From: Acheta domesticus
Lineage: Eukaryota > Arthropoda > Insecta > Orthoptera > Gryllidae
Length of the DNA: 64,000 nucleotides
NCBI GenBank assembly: GCA_031308135.1
Contig: JAHLJT010000631.1
Coordinates: forward strand, 219,051,151-219,115,150
Direction: 5' to 3'
The first letter of the stretch is position 1; each line of letters starts with the position of its first letter. Under the pieces are notes generated by a model. That model saw nothing but the letters and a program-made list of their open reading frames with translations, was not told the DNA's origin and ran no database searches. A program made the translations under genes and the position numbers. Shown here one piece after another: positions 11,115 to 23,749 of this stretch.

Positions 11115-13112
11115 TTCAGATGTCGAGGGAGGAAATGTCAAAAATTCGAAAATAAGCTCTTAAAAAAATTTTAAGCTTCTTTTGTCTAATAAACTACTTG
11201 GATATTCTGAATGGCTGACCCACAATAAGCACTCAAAAGTTGATTTGAAAAAATGCATTCTAGCCAAAAATTTACATTGCAGAAGCATAGAAATACTTCA
11301 GAAACATGTAAATTGTTTATTTTTAAAGAAATGAATACATTGGTTCAGCGAGGAATATTAACATTAAAATAAATAGCACCCAATTTACACAATTCGACCG
11401 CTTTTTACTTTCCCGTATGTATACGTATATACGTAATAGTATAAGTAATTTACATAGTGTAGGGAAAATTGCGTAATACTGCGAGACCAAACGGCGGATT
11501 TTCGGTAGAAAAAATGCATTCCCGGGCCCTGATAAAGAAAAAGTAGATAAATCCAGTTACTACTGAGAAACAAATTGACGGCAAAACGTCCGTCGGTGTA
11601 TGCGAACAACACTAGCGCCTAAACCATGCGTAGAATTTTTTTCCAAATTGAAGAAAACCCTGTCCATCTCGCTCTAGTCGAAGCTTTGAGATTTTGAAAA
11701 ACTTTCTTCAAAATTTGGGGGTACTTTACATGAAGCTCCCCGGACATTTTGAAATTTTTTTCAAAAACGGCTCCAAATGTTTTCTTAAAGTTTCTTGTAA
11801 GAATACAGTAAATACACTTAGGTCCAATTTTCAGGGTTAATTCTGAATTTTCGGAAATTCGAAACGTTTTAATTTTTTTGACGTCTTCCTTCAACTACTA
11901 AATTGGAAATATAGAATTTTCCTTGAAATAAAATTGGTTCTCCATAGTAAGCTCTTTCATTAAGGTCCTGTAATTTGTTTGAAAATTTTAGTAGTTTTCG
12001 AGCCATATTGCTTGCAATAAGTGCAATTTTAAAAAATGACAAAAACAAGATTTTCTCATTAACGGCTCCAAATTCTTTCTTTAAACTTTTGGAAGATATA
12101 GTGCTAAATGTACTCTATGAGATGACATAAACATCAGTTTGCACTATTCTTTTGTTAAAGTAAAATGTATTTTTTTAATTGTCTCTTACGTTGTTAACAT
12201 TTACATTAGTGGCGATTTGTTCTCATATTTATGAGTACATGAGCTTTAAGAAATGTCGTATAACGTTTCCCGAAAATTCAACCGTTTTCTGTGAAAACTA
12301 GTTCAAAATTCCGCATTTTCAGGAACGCTTAAACGCCATCTTCTCATAAATATCAAAACCAAATATCAATACCAAATTTGGTCTTCAAATTTTTCCAACG
12401 AATAGTGCTAATTGCACTCTTCAATATGACGTAAAGTTCATTTTAGGGAATTTTTTTGTTATTTTCAAAAATTATAAAAATGCAATTATTTTGAAAGACC
12501 TTTTACATCGTTAGTATGTGCGTTTTCAGCAATTAGTAAAAACTATTGTAATTGCGATTTTACAGTAGAGCCAATTTCGAATTTACAGTAGTGCTTAAAC
12601 GCCATTTTCGTAAAAACCGCTACAATGTTTTGAAAGAAAATTGCCATTTAGGTTTTACTGTTCTTCAATATTCTTAAAATAATATTTACGTTCTATTATT
12701 AAGAAACCGATAAATTAATAAAATGTCAAAACAATGTACTTTTGGCAGCGATAGATTGTATCTGGCAAGAATGAGTCCAGTCCAAATAACTAGAGACCAA
12801 AGGTAATAGAAAACTAATAGGGGAAAGTCTGTGTCATTCTCGAGCACCACTAGTTTATTTCTCGGTTATTTCTTCTTTCTGTACAAATATATTAATTTCT
12901 TTTGTAAATAAAGAATTTACATGTGTCTGCAGTTTTTCTATGCTTTTGCAATGCAAATTTTTGGCTAGAAATCACTTTTTTAAACGAACTTGGAAGTGTT
13001 TATTGCGACTTAGCCATTCGGAATGTCCAGGATGTTTTTTAAACAAAATAACCTTAAAATTGTCGTAAGAGCTTATTTTCGAAGTTTCGATGTTTCCTCC
13101 CCGGACAGCCTG
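11115..13112. mobile_element. 2.0-kb mariner-type element with ~230-bp terminal inverted repeats
   Basis: The left end (11,115 to about 11,345) and right end (about 12,870 to 13,112) are imperfect inverted copies over about 230 bp. The right end, read inward, starts CAGGCTGTCCGGGGAGG. TA dinucleotides flank both ends, as in Tc1/mariner insertions. The same termini and TIR sequence define the 539-bp element at 46,164-46,702. Between the TIRs lies a 1.46-kb module that also occurs elsewhere without these TIRs, so the module may be a separate insertion. No transposase frame is detectable, so the element is non-autonomous. Confidence 0.7.
11397..12860. repeat. 1.46-kb non-coding repeat module, copy 1 (uninterrupted)
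   Basis: This module is colinear with 51,255-52,738 plus 57,901-58,040. It starts CTTTTTACTTTCCCGTA and ends after GGGGAAAGTCTG and AGCACCAC, so ACTTTCCC and GGGAAAGT form a minimal inverted repeat near its ends. The interior has degenerate sub-repeats with recurring phrases such as AACGGCTCCAAA and ATAGTGCTAA, roughly every 300 bp. Open frames inside (for example 11,619-11,894 minus) contain no known domain. Function and class are unknown. Confidence 0.7.
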
Positions 13113-13114
13113 TA

Positions 13115-15849
13115 TATTAAGTGATTAATGTTTTTAGTCCTAGCACGATGTTTTCTGTATATCTTAACGTAGTATGGTGAGTTATTTTCTACGTAACGTT
13201 TATCCGAGGGGATAAGAAAAAAGGTGTGTAAAACATCATTTTTTTATTTAACTAACAATTATGTAGGTGCAAATGCAACCACTCAATACATGCATATATT
13301 TATTTAACTGTTTCTTGATATCGGTCCTACACAACTCCTAGAGTTTTGTGTTCTTACATCTGGACGTCTGTTACACCGGAATATACAAAATAAGATATTT
13401 TTAGGGCCTTATATCTTTAGGAGTTCGTCTTTTGGTGATACTGCCACTCTATGATAATGCTGGGTTGTGCCGAATCTAGAAGTAAAACCCGCTTTGCTAA
13501 AATGTTTATCCTTCATAATAATTTGCGGGTAAAGGGGTGAGTCGAGTTTTCATTTACGAAAGTTCTTTCAAGAGTGCATTAGTTCATTAATTATATTGTT
13601 CCTTTTCCCTGTAGTCGCAGAGACGAACGGTCATAGGCTGGTTGGCTTCCTCAGCAAAGAAAATGTCATAGATGAACCTACACAGTAAGTCTGTATAGAA
13701 GGAAGTGGGCATAACCATTAGAGTAAAATCAACATTCAGCGGTGACAGGTGCCTCGTAGTATGTACAATATTGTCGACCCCGACGCCACTCAGGCACCGG
13801 GCAAAGTGGACGTAGTGACGTCTAACCGACACAAGCATCGTTTATAAGGATACTTGAGAAACAGTGTAATGTTTATAAAACGATAAGTATAGTATCCTAC
13901 CTTTTAATTTTAATTATTTGGTGGTAGCAGTGCGAATCTCGCAATTTGGTCTTTGAGCCTTCGGCCAGAAGCGTCGTGCCCGATGCAAAAAAGTCTGCGC
14001 TGTCTCTGAGTGAGAGTTCTCTCATAAAAGACTTCCACTTTGTCTTCGCGCTCCTCTATATTTCGGGGACAACCTAACAAAGAGTGGCATATTCTTCATA
14101 ATCCTCAAGGGAAGAGACTTCTTTCGTGATGAGATCGCTCACCAAGCCCTTTGTAATCCGTCATGTTTTATGTAATGAGTGGTTCGGATAAAAGTTAAGA
14201 CCTTACAGGGCACGTAGGGGAATCAAAGATGATAGGTTTTTGCCGACATTTTATGGAAAGTCTCGTAATGACGTTTAACATGCATTTTTGCCATTGGTAA
14301 ATATCATATCCTTCATAGGGCTTCGGTAGCTACACGAATACGCAGAGACGTTCTGTTCATTGGCAATGACAATATTCAATTTCTTCTCTTTAATGTTCAG
14401 CTATTACTTCAGGACTTGTTCTATTTGTCAGACATGAGATTTGGAAAAACCGTGTTGATGTTGAATCAATTTTAGACGTAGTCAAGGCTGAACAACTAAA
14501 AAGACAAGGCTTTGTCGACTAATCGGAGGCGCGCTTTCAGAAATTGATCATGCGTAACTTTGTTGTATGAGATTTCTCATCACACAAAAGTTGATGATCA
14601 TCAACCGCTTATACATGACAAAAGTTTGTAAAATTAATTCTGAATCAGCCTGTAATGGTTTAAAGAATTGCAACGTTTTTTTTTTACTTATTTAAGATCG
14701 CTTTTCATCTATGAAGGTCGTACAGCGACCACTGTAATTAAAACTGTTTTTTTGTAACGTTGGAGGTAATTGTAGCGGAACTTGCATACGAATACACTCG
14801 AACATCAATGCTCCGGGCGCGATTTTACATACGAGTTAAATAGACAGTACTAGTTTTAGCGTTATTCAAATATTAGTTGATATGTAGCAAACATTAAGCA
14901 TTTTTTTACAGTCAGGCTCGGAACTTTGAGTCCTGCCCTAGTAATGCGCAAGTAAAAATTCAAATATTTGTCATTGTTCACTTACAATAAGAATCTCTTA
15001 GACCTATAAGAATAATTTGTGTATTAATTTATCAAGAAATTAAAAATTCTGCACGTCTTTATTAATTCTGGCAAGTTTTAATATACCAAGAAGAGCCAAC
15101 CCTGCCTCTAATGTTTAAAATTAGAAGGTTCAATAGAGTGTCATTTCATATCATATGACCTAGGAATATTTTCTAGAGTTTCGGAAACCAAGTTTGATTA
15201 GTTGAGGATGCACTGTTTCCAAGAAACGTACGTTTGTTGCGAGTTGTAAGGTGACCCACAAGCACACTCACCCAAAAGTATAAAAATTTTAAATCCATAA
15301 TTTGAGTGAGCTAATTTACCCTGTTACCGCAAAAGAATAAAAATATACGATTCTTATATCGTATATTTCGTGTTCTTAAATCAGGTAGTTTCGCGTAATA
15401 ATACATTACGTCTAACTACCTCTAAACTGACTGAGGATTCTGAACTTCAAATTGATTCACCCGCCCCTTTTCCGATTCATACATATTTTTATATAAATAT
15501 AAACGAGTCTTTGACACCGACACTCAAATACTTTGTTATCAGATTGATAATGTATAACTTTCACATGTTTAGTGTTATTATCGTTGTCTATAATCCGCCT
15601 CTGCATTGATTAGCTCTACAAGCAAACGACTTCGTCTCTAAATACATTAGCTTTTATAAAATGAATAAAAAAATCTTAAATTGTCATGATTGCTTGAGCC
15701 AATGTCTAAGAAATGGTTATGTTTTTAAAACACCCGATTTTTTCAAATGTCTATAAGAATTGTTTTCTGTTTTAGCAGAGACTTTCATCCATTATTCGTA
15801 TACATTATTCAGAAAAGAAGTCTAAGCAAAAAGATAGAGGACGCATTTG
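13115..15849. other. Mostly AT-rich; one motif-free minus-strand frame at 13,587-13,838
   Basis: An 83-codon minus-strand frame (13,587-13,838) is less AT-biased than its surroundings, and the minus strand from 13.9 to 14.6 kb has protein-like fragments interrupted by stops. I cannot assign either to a family. It may be a decayed gene or transposon. The remainder has nothing recognisable. Confidence 0.3.
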
Positions 15850-16560
15850 AATGCACTGGAGCATATGCAGTCTCCACGAGGGGTCGTCACGGAGAAATAA
15901 CTTAGTGCGCGGTTCTAGTAGGGGAGTTGTTTCGTATGAGGAAAGAGACGGCAGGGATAGGCATACGGCATCCATGCAGTATGAGGAAGGGTGGCATGCG
16001 GGCCGAAGGACGTGGACGGCAAGAGAGAAGGAGAAAAAGATTGAAAATGGAAAGTGTGTTAAAACAGGAGTAGTGGAGGGACAGAGAGAAGAGAGGAGTG
16101 ATAGTGAGGGCACTAGGACGAGAGAGAAAGAGAGAACAGAACGAGATGAAATGTAAGAGGGAAGGTGTTGAGCGTGAGCTAAGTGAGAAAAGAGAAGTAG
16201 GAAGAGAAATTTGATACCATTGGTAGTCATAGGGAAGACACAATGCCTGAGCAGAAATAAAAAGATGGAATGAGTAGAACGGGGGGAATGCTGAAGAAGA
16301 AAAGGACGAAAAGCTGAGAGTCAGGGATAGGGTTGACAAGGACACGAGTACGGTGCGCTAGCGAATGAAAAGAATAGAGGACAGTCCTCAGCGAGGACTG
16401 GATGTGAGAAAGAGGCGGAGTGACGGGCAGGCCGGGCAGAGCAGGGGGCGAGGGTCGAGGGCCGCCCTAATGCGCCACAGAGCAATTAAAAGAAGTGGAG
16501 CGCGCGGCGCGGTGCGACGCCCGACGTCAGCTCGCCCCGCTGCCCCAGTGCCCGCCCAAG
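15850..16560. other. Purine-rich then CpG-rich island
   Basis: From 15,850 to about 16,340 the plus strand is a degenerate GA-rich tract. It then grades into a CpG-dense block up to the tandem duplication at 16,565. Frames of 100-147 codons on both strands arise from this composition and are low-complexity. An AATTAAAAGAAG motif at about 16,484 resembles homeodomain-site sequence, which alone proves nothing. Confidence 0.4.
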
Positions 16561-16564
16561 CCAC

Positions 16565-16918
16565 GCCCCCGGGGCAAGGCGCCAGGCGGAGACACGAAGT
16601 GGCGCCGAGGAAGCTGAATTCAGTGCAGCCACGAAATACGAGTAGACATTTATTTTTTTACTACAGCGCATGGTGTTATCGGCATCACGATTTTTTAATT
16701 TGAACATTTGCTGCAAATAGGCATAATACATGTAGAAAAATGCCCCCGGAGCAAAGCGCCAGGCGGAGGCACGAAATGGCGCTCAGGAAGCCGAATTCAG
16801 TGCAGCCACGAAATACGAGTAGACATTTATTTTTTACTACAGCGATGGTGTTTATTGGCATCACGATTTTTTAATTTGAACTTTTGCTGCAAATAGGCAT
16901 AATACATGTAGAAAAAAT
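16565..16918. repeat. 177-bp tandem duplication
   Basis: Units 16,565-16,741 and 16,742-16,918 are direct copies with small differences (for example one T and a few transitions). Each starts GCCCCCGG and ends ACATGTAGAAAAA. Both halves carry a GC-rich front and an AT-rich back, so the duplication includes the edge of the preceding GC island. No coding content is visible. Confidence 0.85.
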
Positions 16919-17287
16919 GTTTAGTTTGAGCGTCGAAAACAATTTTAACTCATTTTAAAAATGGAAATTTTCTATCCTTGCTTGTAATTAAATACATTTT
17001 GCAACATACGAATTGCATTGTGAGTGATTGATTAATTGGACTATTAGCTGATTTGACACGACAAATGGTCATTAGTTCCATTACCGTAGTGAATGTTTTA
17101 TCCAAAAATGTGGCAGTATTTCTTCCCTGCTGGATGATGATGGAGAGGCACCAGACTTCACGTCGGCTTGCAAGGATTTTCCCTCTAGGAATTTCCCACA
17201 GTATGGCGTTTCCCCCACCCGGGATACGCTTTAAGCTCCCCAGCTCCTAACTGCTCTCCCGAAATGATGGTACTGAAGTGTTTGTGC

Positions 17288-17321
<34 letters not shown>

Positions 17322-19020
17322 GTAAAGGGACAGGATTGGACAAGAAAAAGGAAGGAAAAATTCGTGTCATGTTTGTTAGGATATTTATTATCTTGGTATT
17401 GATACAGAATTCACCTGGTAATGATTGAAGGATTCACGTAAAATACCGATCAAAGAAGAAATACCGAACTTTATCATCATCGTGATGGAATATTTTGTAT
17501 AGTACGAGGACTTTCGTCATATCAATATTCATGTATTATTTCTAAACTAGATTCTCCTTTTTCTATCTATAGTAATTTCTTTCCGAGGAATTTTCCTCTG
17601 CATTTTTCCTCTCCCATCTTCCATTTTCGAACGCTAAATTACTACTTATTTCTTATTTTTTTTCCAATTATTTGTATTCAAACTTGCTCCACTCTATCTC
17701 ATAATATCTGTACTCCATCCTCTCATTTATTCATTACTTTATAAATATGGATTGTTATATATTCCCTTATATATGTACTATACCGAAAATCGAAAGCCCC
17801 TAAAGTGTTTTATGTCGTTCTTATTCTACACAACTGATGAAATGAGGGAGGTTTACAATCTGTTGAACAATACTATCAGTTTGTTTGTGAACACAGAGAA
17901 CTTGTTTTTGAAAATATATTCGAAATGTGTATATTTACATACATTTGCAGATATTTGATTAAGAGGTCTATACCTATTGTAGGATATCCTGCTATCCATG
18001 TTAACTTGAAAATGTTATGTACCACAAATACTGTAATTTTTTTGTAAAGGGACACTTCTTCCAGACGATTGTTGAACAATGCGTTGAATTTAATTTTGCA
18101 CAATTCTTTGGAATTAAAAATAGCCAATTTCCTAACATAAAATACTCACTATCTTCCCTTCGCTATCTACAACTTCATGGTGCAAGTATATTGTATTGTA
18201 TGGAAATCGGTCTCGAAAACGATGGAATAAAGAAATGGCGGCCGATAAACGCTCATTCAATTAATTTTGTACTTTCATTAACGTTTTATTTTTATACTAT
18301 AAAATCGATGAATAATGGCAAGCGATGACATATTTGTGGGCCATTACCCTTCAGTTATAGCAAAAATTACAAAATTTGGTTTAGTAAAACGCTCACGTTG
18401 CTTTGATTTTTAAAGATTTTTGTGTTTTAAATATAAAGATGAAGCACACGAAAGCTAGTGTGACACTTGCAATTTCTTTTAATTCTTAACAAGTTAGTGA
18501 GACTCTTTATGTAAAGTACCGCCACATTCGTTTTATCGCACAGAAGAAAGGTACATACATGGATGGGCAGTTTATCAACAGAGGTTCATTTAGTTCATTA
18601 GCAATAAAATGTTTTTTTGCATTATTATGTCTGAAACCTAATTGAATGAGTAAGTGTTCTTGTTGATTGTTTTTGAAAACCGAAACCTTAATTTTATCAT
18701 CTTTACTCTTCATTACCTAACTCCTGTTCACCTGTCATTTCATTACTTAACTCAGAATTTAAAAATATATGTAAATGTGGGTTATTTAACTATATTTTGT
18801 GTGAATAATTAAAGTGCATAAACATCATTTCTAATGTAGGAAATATTTTATTGACATTAAATTTGTATTCTTGTGAATCAAAAAGTCATTGCTAACGATA
18901 ACAAATTAAAACAGTGTCATTAAATTTCCATAAATACTTAATACAGCTGGAATCACACATTAAATTGGCGTGTCACGAATGTAATGATTTTTCGATAAAC
19001 CGATCTGTTGTATTCTAAAT
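16919..19020. other. AT-rich stretch with one microsatellite
   Basis: Apart from the dinucleotide repeat at 17,284-17,322 I see nothing recognisable. Overlapping short frames at 17.7-18.3 kb on both strands lack motifs and sit in AT-rich sequence. Confidence 0.5.
17284..17322. repeat. Compound (TG)n(AG)n microsatellite
   Basis: A TG repeat to 17,300 is followed directly by an AG repeat to 17,322. Confidence 0.9.
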
Positions 19021-19487
19021 AGGATCGGTTAGGTGAAATCCACGACAGATATTACTGTTTGTCCTTTGATAAAAATATGAATAAGAACGAATTGATGATG
19101 TATGGTACTTACAAATCATCATCTTCCAAAGAAAGGTGACACACAGTAAACCTGGATATAAATACAATTTTCTGATCGTACAAAGGAATATGAGTATATT
19201 CAACTTGGTCCAATATATTCTTGAAACAGACTTATTTGTAATAAACAAAAACTTTAATATAAAATAATATAAAGTTTCATATAAAGTATTTATAATCCAG
19301 GTTTACTGTGTGTCACCTTTCTTTGGAAGATAATGATTTGTAAGTACCATACATCATCAATTCGTTCTTATTCATATTTTTATCAAAGGACAAACTGAGT
19401 AATATTTGTCGTAGATTTCACCTAACCGATCCTGTTTGTTTATTACAAATAAGTCTGTTTCAAGAATATATTGGACCAAGTTGAATA
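19021..19487. repeat. Interleaved inverted repeats in the order A-B-A'-B'
   Basis: Segment A (19,021 to about 19,174) is repeated in inverse orientation as A' (about 19,277-19,433), with scattered mismatches. Segment B (19,197-19,249) has a perfect 53-bp inverse copy B' (19,435-19,487). A simple inverted duplication would give A-B-B'-A', but here the two pairs interleave, so the A hairpin and the B hairpin cannot both form as nested stems. B' directly abuts A'. There is no coding content. Template-switch rearrangement or a rearranged foldback transposon are both possible. Confidence 0.85.
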
Positions 19488-19719
19488 TAATTATATTATT
19501 TAATACATACAGACTTAATATAGGGATATGAGCTTTAAAATATATGATTAATAAAGGAATATGAGCTTTAGAATATTACTGTTAGAGCTTCAATTACGAC
19601 ATCATGTTTTGCGCATTCAAGATAAAATTTAAATACGATTCCGAATAAAAGACCAACCCAAGATTTTATAAAAAACAAAAGACGTTAAGAAGCTTTGACT
19701 GCATGAAATGAAGCTTTCT

Positions 19720-19995
19720 GCCGCAGTGAAACGTCCGATAAATCGCCGATACGCCAAGCGAAAACTTCGCGCGTTTCCGGGGCGGCGCGCTGGTCGCACG
19801 CCTGGACGCGGGCGCCTCATGCATAATGCGCTCGTTACGCAGCCTCCTTTTCGGCGAAGTGGAGTATTAGATTGCAGATACAATTTCGTGCAAATTTCCG
19901 CTCACAACTCGGAATGGATGCCATATTTTACTCGCCGCCTTCCTCCCGAGCGAGGAGTCTCGAGAAAGTTCGCTCGTGCGGAGGAGGGATCGGGA
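19720..19995. other. CpG-rich island, possible regulatory DNA
   Basis: A compact CpG-dense block is embedded in AT-rich DNA and includes TCATGCATAATGCGC, an octamer-like sequence. Frames are open on both strands (19,708-19,998 plus and 19,629-19,883 minus), neither with a domain. It may be an unmethylated regulatory element or a first exon. Neither can be shown here. Confidence 0.35.
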
Positions 19996-22159
19996 TAAGA
20001 GTTTTAACATGTAAAATGAGCACTTCCTGAAACGGTCGATAGAAAGGAACGTTGTTCGCGGGCAAAGTTTAAGTTATTCTCGTTTTTCCATGTGCGAAAG
20101 AAAAGTGATAGTTAAGTTGCATCTTACGTATCATGTTTTGTGCGAAGCGATGAAGTACTAATTTTAATATTTTACTTGAATCAGTTTTCCTGATATTTGT
20201 TAATTATTAGTTAATACCATTTAAATCCTCTTATATTAAGTGATTTTTTCAATTTAAAGTGTAAAATCATGACTGAAATATTTCATGTATCTGAAGTAAT
20301 TTATTTTCAGGTAAGTACTAAAAATTATGTGTAAAAATATTTTCATTCAGAATGTTCCTTTTTTTGTATGATGAATCTCATTTAAAAAGCAGATATTAAT
20401 CATTTTGTAGGTCAAAAAATTATACGTCGACGCGAATAAGTACTTTCAGTCGAACTCTGTGTAAAGTAATGGCATTTATACCAACTCTCGTTCTGAAAAC
20501 ATTGAATGCAAAAAAGTGTTTCCGTTGTAAAAACTTCAATTCGACCATTATTCTTTTCTGAAAGTGGCATTCCTTAAAAAAATGAACTTCTTTCTTTGAC
20601 AACACATGACCTTTCTTCCGTTGAAACAACGAATCATTTCTCTCGCTGAAAAGGAACTCTTCCAAAGGCCTGCGCCCACATTTGTCCAGAGCAGCAATCC
20701 CGTTATCTCCATGAACAGAAAGTTCCTTTTTTGCGTCTATTTTTCGTTCTCGCTTTCCATCAGCCTTTTCGAGGCTGTCGATCTCGAATCTTTTCTCCTG
20801 CCCCCCATTTGGATCCACCTCCCCAAACCCTTTCAGATTCGGTTGATCTCTGGGCTTTCTGCCTGTACTCAATAGTGTTCAGCAGCTGCCCTTTTAAATG
20901 CCATGCGTTTATTCAACGGAGTAAAATACCAGGAATTTTTTGTGTAGGCATTAACCTGAGAGTAAAGCACATTATGAGAATGTAAAAAAATCCTTTAAAA
21001 TTCCCTTTTTCATGATATCCCATGAGGCAGGGTTTAGAAGTAAAAATAAATGGAAGTTATTTCCTGACGTGCTAACAACTGCAGTAAGCTCGCAACTTTT
21101 CATACGTGACGGTTGTACGGCGCTTAATTTTTCCAGATTTCCTTTTAAACGTTTGAAGAAGAAAAAAAATCTGCAATTCCGGTAGTTAGGTATTCTTTTA
21201 TTCTGTTTGAAATATATAATCGTGCTTTACGAACTTCTATCCTTTTGCATTGCCTCAAAATAGAATAATGAAAATGCTGGCCATTCAAATGTTTTTTCTC
21301 TTTTCTCTACTTTTCTACCACTTACATAAATCAATTGCAAAGAAAACAATCAAATTTAATGTAGTACTTACAGTACACCAGGTGTTATGCTAAAAAATTG
21401 AAAATTAAAATACATTTCCTTTTCCAAGTGCCTGTCTGTTATATATACTTTTTTTTGTTTTTTGTTCAGTATTTCAAATCATACACGTCAAATGTTGCCA
21501 TATTAATCGTCAAAAGATTGTCATTACATGCAACATATTGAATATTCCACAGACTAAGAATGAAGATAATGATACTCGTTGCCCATATCAACGTATGACA
21601 ACACAAATCGTGAATTTACTGAACAAAGAAAAGTAGGAATATCTATGAATCATATTTGCCTGCATTTTGTATACTTTATTCTGACATAATTTAATGTAAA
21701 TGAGGTGCTTAATATTATGTTGTGTTAACGCATAAAAGTAAATACTAATAAATGCATATCATGGATGACAAGATTTACCAAATATAATATATTAATTTTT
21801 TTGAACCATACTTTAAATTATATTTTATTTATTTCTAAAAAATATATTACCGTTTTATAAATAAAACGGTATTATAAATAATTTATGAGTTTAATCCAGA
21901 TACGTGTAACATAGTCTGGTTTTGTAGCTTCCCTGACAAAATTGGTATGCACTGATGTGTCTAATTTTAAAATACGAGTATAAATACGAACTTTGAAATT
22001 GAAGAAGTAACAAAAGTTAAATATTTTATCATTTAAACTTACAATTTATCAACATATGAAAACTACTTGTATAATGATGAACCAGACGAAACAAACATAC
22101 TTTCAATATTCAAAGCAATGTGAAATAGTAAATTACAATTTCTCAGGAATTCAGTAGAT
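19996..22159. other. AT-rich stretch, nothing firmly recognised
   Basis: A 150-codon minus-strand frame (20,420-20,872) overlaps plus-strand frames. It is lysine/glutamate-rich and matches nothing I know. The rest is AT-rich filler. Confidence 0.45.
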
Positions 22160-22324
22160 GGTATAGCAATGTTGTGAAGGTCGATGCCACGGCGAGTGGG
22201 AGTCTGTGGTACTCGTGCCACGACGAAATCGCTTCTCCACGCAGTTTACAACCCCGCTCCAAGAGACAGTGCCATCACTGTTGTAAAACAGCGGGGTTAC
22301 TAATAGTTTCCTTTCCCGACACTA

Positions 22325-22384
22325 GTGGCGCAGAGAAGGTCGTGGCATGGCACGGTGGCGCAGAGAAGGTCGTGGCATGGCACG
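22325..22384. repeat. Perfect 30-bp tandem duplication in a GC-rich patch
   Basis: Two identical 30-bp units beginning GTGGCGCAGAGAAGG lie head to tail. The surrounding patch (22,160-22,440) is GC-rich and contains a short stem (AACCCCGCT near 22,250 pairing with AGCGGGGTT near 22,291). It may be an old structured repeat. No gene is seen. Confidence 0.85.
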
Positions 22385-22439
22385 GTGCCGCGAGGCGTGC
22401 CACTGCCACCAGTAACACCACTGTGTTATAGTCTAGTGC

Positions 22440-23749
22440 TCGCCGTTCGTCCGTTAAAGTGCGTAGAGAAACATGAATGGGGACATTGATATAAAAGTTC
22501 TAGCCAATCTAACCTTTAAGTATGAGTTCATTTATCTTTAACTTTATGTCATTTTTCATCCATAAAGTTTAGTGAATGCCTAAAGCTTAGTTAAAGCCCT
22601 TTTAATTATATCAGTATAGAAATATACTTTTGTACTCAATTTTTAATAGTACAATAGGTCAAATCCAGTATTTTTTCGGAATATCATTGCTTTAAATTAC
22701 AGAGTATTACATGCAAGTGAAACTGAAAATTCAAAATCTTCATTAATCTACGTTATGTTAAGAAAAGTGTTATTAAATAGAATAGAAAAACGAAATTAAA
22801 GACAAAGTAAGATTTCATAAACAAACAAAGCCCAAAGTGGAATTAGGAAAGTGATGATGTGTAATTAGAAAGTTCCCTTTACGTACCGATGAGAGAAACA
22901 AAACAACATATGAATGTCCCTTAAGCATAAGTAAAAAATAGAACTGAAATTTGTGTGTGGGTGCATAGAAGATGAGAGCAATTGCGGTACGACGCGAAAC
23001 AGACGTTGGTGGAAACAGGATTAGCGAAGCTTGTCTGCCTGTCTGCCTGGGCAGGTGAGCGGGTCTAGGATGGGGACGTAGCAGCAGCCGAGTGCAAAGC
23101 ACGGGTTCCCAGGAGGTCGCCAGGGTTAAACGAGCGCAGAGCGAGCGTTATAGAAACGGGCACAAGGTATCTGCGTTCCGCTCCTAACAGTCCGTTAAAG
23201 TGCAGCCTACCAAAACAGGTGTTCCTAGGCTCCTTCCTCTCTCCACCCGCGCACTCCGCCCGCTCACGAAGCACCTGCCGCCCACGACAAAAATCCACTT
23301 ACTCGCTGAACTTTTTCTTGCATTTACCCGCCCTTCCCATCGTATTTCCTTTCTAAACCTTGGCATTGCTCTCTAAACAGATTTCCTCACAATAACCTTG
23401 GTTGAAGGTATAACCTAATGAAATCGCTATTAGGGAGATGGTAAGAAGTTACCCACTTCACACTTCGCTGATACAAAGTTGCTCGGTCAATCAACTGAAG
23501 AGCCTCACGGCTGAACGTTGTACTATCAAAAATTTAATTAAAAAACGTTCTTTGATTGGCGCTTCAACTGCTAAGGTCGTTAATCCGGTAAATGTTTTTT
23601 ATTGCGATAATTTTCCCCGCTGGAAAACGAGATCCGGCGCCGACGTACACGTCGATGGCGCGGTTGTCAGTAGGACACCACCCCAGCCGAAACAAGCTCT
23701 AAGATCGCCACAGACCTCCAGATATGAATGATTGCTTAGTGCCTGTAAG
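22440..23749. other. No gene recognised; GC-rich patch at 23.0-23.3 kb
   Basis: Most of this is AT-rich. The GC-richer segment at 23,040-23,300 and the 97-codon plus frame at 23,438-23,731 carry no motif I recognise. Confidence 0.4.

Noticed and set aside
13587..13838. 83-codon minus frame as an exon
   Set aside because: Looks moderately protein-like, but no family, no clear splice sites on that strand, and interrupted flanking fragments. A decayed gene is possible but unproven.
20420..20872. 150-codon minus-strand frame
   Set aside because: Lysine/glutamate-rich with no domain, overlapped by plus frames and without splice or promoter context.
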